Below, piece after piece: positions 7,530 through 14,505 of a DNA stretch of 14,925 bases. The notes beneath the pieces were generated by a model, which saw nothing but the letters and a program-made list of their open reading frames with translations, did no database searches and was not told the origin of the DNA. Within the stretch, counting starts at the first letter, position 1. Each line of letters starts with the position of its first letter. The stretch covers positions 1 through 14,925 of the forward strand of contig JNEM01009901.1 of the NCBI GenBank assembly GCA_000697335.1, read 5' to 3'. This DNA comes from Conidiobolus incongruus B7586 (lineage: Eukaryota; Entomophthoromycota; Entomophthoromycetes; Entomophthorales; Conidiobolaceae). The translations under genes and the position numbers were made by a program.

Positions 7530-9965
7530 ATGAATCCTGTGAAGTTTATTTTATTATATTGTTTGGCATCAAACAGTATTGGGAAACTTATTCCTAGAGA
7601 GCTAGACTCAGTACAAAGAGCTTTGAATACTATTACCGATAAATCATCAGATTCTTTGATTTCCGATACTAAAGATGCTCACCCTAATGATCCACTCAAC
7701 AATAAACCTCAACAGGTTCAGGAAGATATTGAAAATGACAATTTCGATGATGTTGAAGTTCGTGATAATCGTGGAAAATCTAAAGCCAAGACTACCTCCG
7801 CCAGAAATGGTTACCCTGAAAAGAAAATAACTACCACATCTAAAGATGGTTATCCTGAAAAGAAAACTACCACTTCTAAAAATGGATATAATGTAAAAAC
7901 TACCACTAGTTCTAAGAATGGTTATCATGTCGAAACTACTACTACCACTTCTACTAGAAATGGTTACAATGTCAAGACTACTACCACTACTAGCTCTCAA
8001 AATGGCTATGATATCAAGACTACAACCACTAGTTCCGATGGTTATCCCGTAAGACCATCATCTAGTAGCTCCAGTGGTTATCCTGTGGAAAGTTCCTCTT
8101 CTTCCGCTGAACCTTCGTCTTCATCATCAGCTCAGCCATCATCTTCCTCTTCATCAACTGAACCTTCTTCTTCCTCATCATCTTCTTCATCAGTTGAGCC
8201 AACTTCCTTCTCTTCTTCTACTGAGCCATCCTCTTCTTCACCTTCCTCTTCAGCTGAACCTTCATCTACTTCATCCTCTTCTTCTTCTGAAGCATCATCA
8301 TCCACTTCTTCCGCTGAACCATCCTCCTCATCTTCTTCATCAGCTCAGCCATCATCTTCCTCTTCTTCCAGTGAGCCTACTTCCTTATCATCTACTTCAG
8401 CTGAGCCATCATCCTCTTCACTAACTGAACCTTCATCCTCTTCTTCAGCTCAGCCTTCTTCTTCTTCTTCAGCTACCCCAATATCCTCCACTTCCAGCTC
8501 AACTAGTTCAAATGTTGCATCTACTTCATGTTTCATTGATGTCAACCTTGGAGTCTCAGTCTGTGTCAACATTGATTCCAAAACATCTTCTACTTCACCA
8601 ACATCTTCATCATCCTCTACCATAAGCGTATCTCCAACTTCAAGTGTATCCGCTTCATCTTCATCTGATCAACCATCTTCATCCTCTTCATCAGCTCAGC
8701 CTTCTTCTTCTTCAGCTACCTCAATATCCTCCACTTCTAGCTCAACTAGTTCAAATGTTGCATCTACTTCATGTTTCATTGATGTCAACCTTGGAGTCTC
8801 AGTTTGCGTCAACATTGATTCCAAAACATCTTCTACACCAACATCCTCTTCATCTTCTTCATCCTCTATCGTGAGTGTATCCCCAACTTCAAGTCCTTCC
8901 CTCTCTTCTCAGCCTTCCTCCTCTTCTACTCAGCCCTCTCCTTCACCTTCCCCATCATCCACTTCCTCTGCTTCTTCAATTGCACCAACTTCTATCTCCA
9001 CCACCTCTTCTACTAGTTCAAGTGCTGCATCTACTTCATGTTTCATTGATATCAACCTTGGAGTCTCAGTTTGTGTCAACATTGATTCCAAAACATCTTC
9101 TACTTCACCAACATCTTCATCATCCTCTACCATAAGCGTATCTCCAACTTCAAGTGTATCCGCTTCATCTTCATCTGATCAACCATCTTCATCCTCTTCA
9201 TCAGCTCAGCCTTCTTCTTCTTCTTCAGCTACTCCAATATCCTCCACTTCTAGCTCAACTAGTTCAAATGTTGCATCTACTTCATGTTTCATTGATATCA
9301 ACCTTGGAGTCTCAGTTTGCGTCAACATTGATTCCAAAACATCTTCTACTTCACCAACACCTTCATCATCCTCTATCGTGAGTGTATCCCCAACTTCAAG
9401 TCCTTCTTTCTCTTCTGCTTCTCAGCCTTCCTCCACTTCTACTAACCCTTCTTCTTCTTCTCTACCGTCCTCTTCCTCAGCTGAGCCTTCTTCATCACCC
9501 ACTCCAACATCTCTTACCTCTATTACCTCTTCTGCTAGCTCAAGTGCTGCATCTACTTCATGTTTCATTGATGTCAACCTTGGAGTCTCAGTTTGTGTCA
9601 ATATTAATTCCAAAACATCTTCTATTCCAGCAACTTCCACATCATCCTCTACCATAAGCGTATCTCCAACTTCAAGTGTATCCGCTTCATCTTCATCTGT
9701 ACAATCAACATCCTCCTCATCTGCTACATCATCTTCCTCATCAGCTCCAACATCTATCACTTCTGCTACTTCATCTAGTGCAAGTGCTACATCCACTCAA
9801 TGCTTCATAGATATAAATCTTGGACTTCAAGTGTGTATCAACATTGGACCTAGAGCTATGCTAACCACAATCCAGCCAACTACCACTACTGAAATCATGC
9901 CCACTTCCAATCCCTCTGTTGCTAATGCTCCAGCTTTAATTCCTCCCCTTCACCTCAATTTCTAA
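7530..9965 (+). CDS. Secreted Ser-rich protein with GY repeats and six two-cysteine modules
   Basis: A complete 811-residue ORF, ATG at 7530, TAA at 9963-9965. The start is chosen because it begins a signal peptide (MNPVKFILLYCLASNSIGK, likely cut near residue 18) and follows a TATA-like box by about 80 bp. Order: charged linker (about 19-90, with EDIENDNFDDVEV); eight GY repeats (about 94-184, e.g. NGYNVKTTTT, ending SGYPVE); an AEPSSS/AQPSSS block (about 190-320); then modules CFIDVNLGVSVCVNID whose first Cys is at residues 334, 415, 504, 586, 678 and 758, separated by 80-92 residues of Ser-rich linker; and a Pro/Thr tail. Roughly half the residues are Ser. Its twelve module cysteines are the only ones after the signal peptide. 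Known precedent: fungal Ser/Thr-rich wall proteins and adhesins are heavily O-glycosylated. No lectin, flocculin or GPI signal is visible, so the precise role is unknown. It is paralogous to the left-edge gene. Confidence 0.9.
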   Translation: MNPVKFILLYCLASNSIGKLIPRELDSVQRALNTITDKSSDSLISDTKDAHPNDPLNNKPQQVQEDIENDNFDDVEVRDNRGKSKAKTTSARNGYPEKKITTTSKDGYPEKKTTTSKNGYNVKTTTSSKNGYHVETTTTTSTRNGYNVKTTTTTSSQNGYDIKTTTTSSDGYPVRPSSSSSSGYPVESSSSSAEPSSSSSAQPSSSSSSTEPSSSSSSSSSVEPTSFSSSTEPSSSSPSSSAEPSSTSSSSSSEASSSTSSAEPSSSSSSSAQPSSSSSSSEPTSLSSTSAEPSSSSLTEPSSSSSAQPSSSSSATPISSTSSSTSSNVASTSCFIDVNLGVSVCVNIDSKTSSTSPTSSSSSTISVSPTSSVSASSSSDQPSSSSSSAQPSSSSATSISSTSSSTSSNVASTSCFIDVNLGVSVCVNIDSKTSSTPTSSSSSSSSIVSVSPTSSPSLSSQPSSSSTQPSPSPSPSSTSSASSIAPTSISTTSSTSSSAASTSCFIDINLGVSVCVNIDSKTSSTSPTSSSSSTISVSPTSSVSASSSSDQPSSSSSSAQPSSSSSATPISSTSSSTSSNVASTSCFIDINLGVSVCVNIDSKTSSTSPTPSSSSIVSVSPTSSPSFSSASQPSSTSTNPSSSSLPSSSSAEPSSSPTPTSLTSITSSASSSAASTSCFIDVNLGVSVCVNINSKTSSIPATSTSSSTISVSPTSSVSASSSSVQSTSSSSATSSSSSAPTSITSATSSSASATSTQCFIDINLGLQVCINIGPRAMLTTIQPTTTTEIMPTSNPSVANAPALIPPLHLNF
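7809..8093 (+). repeat. Eight GY-x-x-K-TTT repeats
   Basis: GY occurs at residues 94, 107, 119, 131, 145, 159, 171 and 183, spaced 12-14 residues apart. Typical units are NGYPEKKTTTSK, NGYNVKTTTSSK and NGYHVETTTTTS. The last two units (DGYPVR, SGYPVE) match the left-edge gene almost exactly, and the TTT-rich ones match the Thr-rich gene. The block therefore bridges both styles found in the cluster. Confidence 0.85.
8529..9863 (+). repeat. Tandem two-cysteine modules, ABABA higher-order order
   Basis: Module cysteine codons start at 8529, 8772, 9039, 9285, 9561 and 9801, giving periods of 243, 267, 246, 276 and 240 bp. Linkers after modules 1, 3 and 5 read STISVSPTSSVSASSSS; those after 2 and 4 read SIVSVSPTSSPS. 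This alternation means a two-module unit of about 510-522 bp was itself duplicated. The sixth module (CFIDINLGLQVCINIGPRA) is diverged and resembles the single module of the left-edge gene, so it is probably the ancestral terminal copy. Confidence 0.85.
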
Positions 9966-10008
9966 TCAATAATACTGAGACTAAATTTTCAATAAGTATT
10001 ATTGATTA
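9963..10008 (+). promoter_or_regulatory. 14-bp perfect inverted repeat beginning at the stop codon
   Basis: TAATCAATAATACT (9963-9976) pairs perfectly with AGTATTATTGATTA (9995-10008) across an 18-base loop. The left arm starts with the TAA stop codon. As RNA this would be a stem at the very start of the 3' untranslated region; as DNA it could be a cruciform or a dimeric binding site. A role in 3'-end processing or mRNA stability is inference. Chance is not excluded in A+T-rich DNA, but the position is striking. Confidence 0.6.
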
Positions 10009-10103
10009 ATTCAAATCTCTTATTACTTATCTCTGAATATCATATCATTTAACTAATAATTATACTGATTTCTACCTAATATTTAACACTACAATTCCCT
10101 AAT

Positions 10104-10112
10104 TTTAATAAA
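10104..10112 (+). terminator. Poly(A)-signal-like TTTAATAAA
   Basis: TTTAATAAA lies about 140 bp after the TAA of the 811-residue gene. It is the same nonamer seen after the other three genes. Confidence 0.45.
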
Positions 10113-10152
10113 ATCTTTTTAATAATATTATTTCAAATTAAAGAACCAATAC

Positions 10153-10170
10153 TTATATATATATATATAT
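10153..10170. repeat. (TA)n microsatellite
   Basis: An uninterrupted run of about nine TA units shortly after the probable 3' end of the 811-residue gene. Confidence 0.85.
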
Positions 10171-11552
10171 TAAATTATAATTTTATTTTTCATTAATTTT
10201 AATTTTAAAACAAAATTATAATTGATTTATTTTTTTTTAATTTTTTTTAATATTTTAAATAAATAAATATCTCATTAATTTTTTCTTTGAATTATTTTAT
10301 TAAATCAACGAAGAAAAAATTATTTAAAATTCAAAAATTTCATTATTTATATATTCGGTTTAAATTTCAATTTATGATATAACCATTAATCATTAATAAC
10401 TAAAGTAGTTTATAAAACGATCGTATTAAAAATATATTAATATATTAAATATAGAATTTTAATAAATATTCTATTTGTATAATATACTATAATAATATAT
10501 ATTAATCAACTATTTGGTTTATTGTTCAAAATTGTATTTATTATATATAGCTCTAATTTTATTATAATTATATTTCAAATTTATATATTTATCAAAATTG
10601 TCCAAAGATTATAATCCCTTTTGGAAATAATATATTTAATTGCTAAAATAATTCAACTAGAAGTTATTTAAATAGTTCAAATTACATTTAATATATTGGT
10701 TAACCTTTACAATTATTTGTTTCATTATAATATTAATTGATATCTAATAAATTACAGATTTAAATACATGTATTGAAGTATTTTACTAAAATAATATTAA
10801 GATTTATTTTGGCCGAATAGCAAATAATAAAAATGAAATAATACAAATATTATCGTAAATATATTCCTGCTGCCTACTAATGTTTTTATATTAGATTTTA
10901 TTATTTCCTGGTCAATGAATACTATCACCGAATTGTTTCAATATAAGGTAATGGATTATTATTATTAATTATTAAAAATGAAATATACAATATACATAAC
11001 GATATAATATAAGATGATCCTCATTATTAAACAAAATACTAATTCATCTCAATTTTTCATCATTCTAAAAATAATTGAAAATATTAATTTTAAGTAGTAT
11101 CAAATATATTTCTAGTTATTAATATTTGAATTTTTAATACATATAAAATGATTATAACTATAATATGAACTAGCATTTATTTCACATACAAACCTATTTT
11201 AATATGAATAGTGACGAATATTCCAGGAAACTGTTAATTAACAACGTGTATGAATATGAACTAATAAATTTTATTATCAGAAATACTATTCATATATTTA
11301 ATGTTCTTGATATAGAATTGTATTAGTGATAAATTGCAAAATATTAAACTTTGAACCATGATCCAAAATGAGGTAAAAATAATTAATTAAAATTTTAAAT
11401 CCTATAAACCTTAAAAATTTAGTTTCACATTAATGTTATACAATTAAATAATTAAAATGATTCTTAAATGTAAACTATTGAAATAAATTACACAAAATTT
11501 CACTATTATTTTTAGATTTTTGATATTTTTAATTGAATTCTGAGGAAATCTT

Positions 11553-11606
11553 AAGCGGTAATTATTACCAGTAAAATTATATTTTGTATATTGATATTGA
11601 CCGCTT
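11553..11606. promoter_or_regulatory. Inverted AAGCGGT/ACCGCTT pair with nested palindrome
   Basis: AAGCGGT at 11553-11559 is inverted as ACCGCTT at 11600-11606. The left arm overlaps a hyphenated palindrome GGTAAT-T-ATTACC (11557-11569). The pair lies 113-166 bp before the ATG at 11719 and just upstream of the TATA-like box. CGG/CCG cores are rare in this DNA and are the classic half-sites of fungal Zn2Cys6 regulators, though the 40-bp gap is far wider than a single dimer site, so two separate sites are more likely. Confidence 0.4.
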
Positions 11607-11621
11607 GTATACATAATTTGG

Positions 11622-11643
11622 ATTGTTGCTTGGTTTATATAAA
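11622..11643 (+). promoter_or_regulatory. TATA-like box GTTTATATAAA with adjacent ATTGTTGCTTGG
   Basis: GTTTATATAAA (11633-11643) is a strong TATA match about 76-86 bp before the ATG at 11719. Immediately upstream, ATTGTTGCTTGG (11622-11633) is the exact reverse complement of CCAAGCAACAAT found 570 bp upstream of the 811-residue gene. Confidence 0.55.
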
Positions 11644-11718
11644 TGGGTCTATGCTAGATATTCTTATCAACTATCTCTACTATAATTTATTAATATTCTA
11701 ATTTAATATAATAACATC

Positions 11719-11877
11719 ATGAAATTGATTAATTTTGTCGCTTTGGCCGCTTTCGCTACTGCTATGCCTCAACCTCAAGATGATGCTAATGATAAGCCTC
11801 AATTGCTCAAGGTGGATTTAATCGCTGATATCTTGCATCTTCTCAATTTGAATCTCAATACCGATAGGAATAACTAA
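11719..11877 (+). CDS. Small secreted peptide, 52 residues
   Basis: ATG at 11719, TAA at 11875-11877. The first 15 residues, MKLINFVALAAFATA, form a textbook signal peptide with an A-x-A cleavage site, leaving a mature peptide of about 37 residues that starts MPQPQDD. A short acidic/polar part is followed by a hydrophobic stretch, LLKVDLIADILHLLNLNLN, that could be an amphipathic helix or strand. There is no cysteine and no repeat. The mature start M-P matches that of the Thr-rich protein downstream (ALA before MPDY), and the hydrophobic end resembles the C-terminus encoded in that gene's -1 frame. Third positions and Ala codons are much richer in G+C than the flanks, arguing for real coding. 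Well-placed TATA-like and TTTAATAAA elements support expression. Function unknown; a surface-active or matrix peptide is one guess. Confidence 0.75.
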   Translation: MKLINFVALAAFATAMPQPQDDANDKPQLLKVDLIADILHLLNLNLNTDRNN

Positions 11878-11907
11878 TATTCTACTAAACAAGTCACTAT
11901 AATATAA

Positions 11908-11916
11908 TTTAATAAA
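11908..11916 (+). terminator. Poly(A)-signal-like TTTAATAAA
   Basis: TTTAATAAA lies 31 bp after the TAA of the 52-codon gene, the same spacing (about 30 bp) as in the Thr-rich gene. Confidence 0.5.
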
Positions 11917-13192
11917 TCACATTGTAAATTTTTATATTAAATATACAAGTTATATTTTTATGTATACATTACTAGTGTTTTAAATTAACTATTTTATTAA
12001 TACAAATATAAATTATAATTGGCATTCATTTAAAATATATTATTAAAATTTGATAATTTCTATATGTTAAATTTTGTACAATGTATTGTCAACAATAAGT
12101 TCAAGTCGCATTTAACCTAATATATTTTTCAAGACTTTTTGTAACTAATTCAAAGAGAATTAGCAAAATATTATATAATTGTACTGAATTAAGTAAAAAT
12201 AACTGTAAATGCCTAACTCATAAATTTCATATCATGCTATTATTTCAAATTTTGTAAAATGAAAAACCATTACTTCTCATTGATAAAAGAATTTCTATGA
12301 GGTATTTAACATTAAAAATAGAATTCGAAAATTCTTGATAAACCAAGTTAAAAAATAAATCTGGTTTTTGGATATACTTTTGATAATATTATATCAATCA
12401 AATTAAATGATCATTACCATTCAAAGTCAGATCTGATTATTGCTGCAAGTATTGATTAGTAAATTTAGTACAAATAAGGTAAAATATGCTGTTTGTAATT
12501 TTCAAAAAGCAGCTTGCGAGAGTATTATTATTTAACATGAGCCAATGCTATGACATTAAATAGCTATAAAAAGTTAAATAATATAAGAAATTTCTTTCAG
12601 ATTCTTAACTATTAACTCTTTCAAATTCTGTAAATTGGCACTGTTTAATATATTATTATAATAATAAACCATCAAATTTCATTTCGGTTATTTTTAGAAT
12701 TATCTTTTGCTAATTATAATGAAATACAACAAGTTTGACGATTGTTCAACCATTTTAAATTAGTTTATGGAGTAAAGATTATGCATTGTAATACTTGTTA
12801 ATATTCAATTCGGATTTTAAATGAAATTCGGATTTAACTCTCCATAAATTTTACAACTGTTCATCAAATTTTAAGACTAGGTTTAAATTAGTTTTTCCAA
12901 GTTCAGTTATTCAACATCGAAAAATGGGATTTTCAATCAGTTCTTCTATTATATAAGATATTTATCGTAGGCTACACTTTAATAGATATAATCTGGTAAG
13001 AAAACATATTAAAAAATCAATGCTAAATTTATATCAAAATATTAGCGACTCCATATTTCAAAATTGAATAAAATTTTAAGATAATTCACAAAATAATCAG
13101 CTCTATAATAATTCATTCATGAATTTGATTGATTAAAAATAGAATTATTAATTAATTAACTTAATAATTAATATTCAATATTTACTATTAAG

Positions 13193-13209
13193 CAACTGTA
13201 TTACAGTTG
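13193..13209. promoter_or_regulatory. 17-bp palindrome CAACTGTATTACAGTTG
   Basis: The two arms CAACTGTA and TACAGTTG are perfect reverse complements around a single T. The site lies about 260 bp before the ATG at 13467. Each arm contains CAACTG, which fits the known Myb-family core YAAC[GT]G, so an inverted Myb-like dimer site is one reading. The arm also begins with the GCAAC seen before the other genes, and GCAACTGTATT recurs at 4985-4995. Confidence 0.4.
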
Positions 13210-13283
13210 TGAATGGTAGTCTGAAGGGATAGAACCTTTATTAATATTTTTTTCATTCTTATTAGTACAACATCTGAATTAGA

Positions 13284-13304
13284 TTGGCTAAAATATGGAT
13301 ATGT
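13284..13304 (+). promoter_or_regulatory. ATTGGC ... ATGGATATGT pair
   Basis: ATTGGC is followed six bases later by ATGGATATGT (13295-13304), about 165-180 bp before the ATG of the Thr-rich gene. The same two words are adjacent in the promoter of the 811-residue gene. Confidence 0.3.
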
Positions 13305-13393
13305 TATATTGGATTGCTATTAATTCAAAGATAGAAAATAAAAATAAACATACACAATCATTAAAGATGATAATAATTTGTTGACTTACAATT

Positions 13394-13404
13394 TATTATA
13401 AATA
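13394..13404 (+). promoter_or_regulatory. TATA-like box TATTATAAATA
   Basis: TATTATAAATA lies 63-73 bp before the ATG at 13467, the same arrangement as in the other complete genes. Confidence 0.45.
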
Positions 13405-13466
13405 CTCATCATTGAATTGTTGAAATATTCAACACAAAATAATATAATATTAATCTAATATTCAAC

Positions 13467-14096
13467 ATGGCTTCAATTAAGGCTTTATTCATTTCTACTG
13501 TATTAGCTGTTGCTTTGGCAATGCCTGATTACAGACAATATCCTGTACCTACTACCACTACAATTCCAGCATATCCTGTTCCTACTACTACTACTGTTGC
13601 TCCCGTAATTAGTACTACCACTACTAATCCTGTCTATCCTGTGCCTGAATCTACTACTACTACTAGTGGTAACGGCTATGAACAAAAGACTACTACCACT
13701 ACAACTACTACGGTTGCTCCAGTTACTACTCCCACTACTACTACTAGTGACAACGGCTATGGACAGAAGACTACTACCACTACAACTACTACGGTTGCCC
13801 CAGTTACTACTCCTACTACCACTACTACCACTACTACCACTACTATTCTTGCCCCAATTACTCCCCCCGACACTACTACCAAATATCCTCAACAAACCAC
13901 TACTACTTCCACCTCTAACCCTGCACCTACCACCAATACCCTCAAAAGACTACCACTACTACCACTGGATACAATCCCGGTCCAACCAAGCCTCCCAAGA
14001 AGCCCTGCCAAACCAAAGGCTTATTGGGTATCTGTTTGGACGCTGAAGTGCTCGACATCGTCAAACTCAAACTCTTGGCTGACTTACTATAATTAA
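13467..14096 (+). CDS. Secreted Thr-rich GY-repeat protein, probably frameshifted near its 3' end
   Basis: The literal ORF is 209 residues, ATG at 13467, TAA at 14094-14096. The start gives a clear signal peptide, MASIKALFISTVLAVALA, with cleavage before MPDY. Then come YPVPTTTT units (about 23-70), two 27-residue repeats NGY[EG]QKTTTTTTTTVAPVTTP (about 69-122), a Thr run, and TTTKYPQQTTTTS. After about residue 155 the literal frame loses all family character (Leu/Pro, then Ser/Asn). In the -1 frame the pattern resumes as YPQKTTTTTTGYNPGP and ends with a two-cysteine C-terminus. Comparing ACCAAATATCCTCAA (13879-13893) with ACCAATACCCTCAA (13932-13945) shows one A missing in the second copy, so a single-base loss (in the genome or in the read/assembly) is the simplest explanation. 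-1 slippage at CAAAAG (13943-13948) is an alternative. Role: likely O-glycosylated wall or matrix protein, by analogy with its neighbours. Confidence 0.8.
   Translation: MASIKALFISTVLAVALAMPDYRQYPVPTTTTIPAYPVPTTTTVAPVISTTTTNPVYPVPESTTTTSGNGYEQKTTTTTTTTVAPVTTPTTTTSDNGYGQKTTTTTTTTVAPVTTPTTTTTTTTTTILAPITPPDTTTKYPQQTTTTSTSNPAPTTNTLKRLPLLPLDTIPVQPSLPRSPAKPKAYWVSVWTLKCSTSSNSNSWLTYYN
13671..13832 (+). repeat. Two tandem 81-bp (27-residue) repeats
   Basis: The units start at AACGGCTATG (13671) and AACGGCTATG (13752) and encode NGYEQKTTTTTTTTVAPV and NGYGQKTTTTTTTTVAPV, each followed by TTPTTTTSD or a diverged form. The period is in frame. The DNA is nearly identical between units, indicating recent duplication. 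Confidence 0.85.
13937..14092 (+). other. -1-frame C-terminus with C-x8-C module
   Basis: Frame starting TAC at 13937 reads YPQKTTTTTTGYNPGP, then TKPPKKP, then CQTKGLLGICLDAEVLDIV and a hydrophobic KLKLLADLL end, TAA at 14090-14092. The cysteines are at 14006 and 14033. The GY/TTT repeat pattern, the C-(K/N)-L-LG-C-[ILV]-[ND] resemblance to the modules of the other genes, and the better-behaved codon use all indicate that this, not the literal frame, is the family C-terminus. It overlaps the literal ORF, which ends four bases later. Confidence 0.7.
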
Positions 14097-14124
14097 TCTC
14101 TAAAACATCCCAACCCCATAAACC

Positions 14125-14133
14125 TTTAATAAA
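14125..14133 (+). terminator. Poly(A)-signal-like TTTAATAAA
   Basis: TTTAATAAA lies 32 bp after the -1-frame stop (28 bp after the literal stop) of the Thr-rich gene, matching the 31-bp spacing of the 52-codon gene. Confidence 0.5.
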
Positions 14134-14505
14134 TAACCATATCTAATATTAGACTAATATCAATTTCAGTGACATTTTAGAAATTTTTTAAATACTATTA
14201 TTTCCATAAATCTTTAATATATACTATTGTAATTTAAATTAATATTAATAATATAAATGATTGAAATATTTATATAATTAAAATAGAATATCATTATATT
14301 TATTGTTAAACTTGAAAGTAATATATATATTTATTTTTTCATTTTTGAAAAAATTAAAGATAATATTAAGGACAGTATAAACTAATTCATAAGTATTTTA
14401 TAATTATTACCATATATCTATTTTATTATAATTTTTCAAAAAAAAATTTTTGTTAATAAATTATTACTTTTATTATTACTATTATTAATTTAAAAAGAAA
14501 AAAAT

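Larger units (their letters stand above)
9966..11718. other. A+T-rich spacer, no gene seen
   Basis: About 1.75 kb. It contains the 3' inverted repeat and poly(A)-signal-like site of the preceding gene, an (AT)n run at 10153-10170, then featureless A+T-rich DNA, and in its last ~170 bp the inverted repeats and TATA-like box of the 52-codon gene. Short ORFs here (e.g. a 17-codon one at 10916) have no signal peptide or family features. Confidence 0.7.
11878..13466. other. A+T-rich spacer, no gene seen
   Basis: About 1.6 kb. It holds the 3' signal of the small-peptide gene and, in its last ~275 bp, a 17-bp palindrome, the ATTGGC/ATGGATATGT pair and a TATA-like box for the next gene. No ORF here has a signal peptide or cluster-type repeats, and no RNA gene was recognised. 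Confidence 0.7.

Noticed and set aside
9422-9796. - strand acidic ORFs within the 811-residue gene (also 8930-9133 and 7647-8000)
   Set aside because: Antisense shadows of repeat coding sequence with no independent start or regulatory signals.
9900-9965. GPI-anchor signal at the end of the 811-residue protein
   Set aside because: The tail (NAPALIPPLHLNF) is too short and too rich in proline to be a convincing GPI attachment signal, and there is no clear small-residue cleavage site followed by a long hydrophobic stretch.
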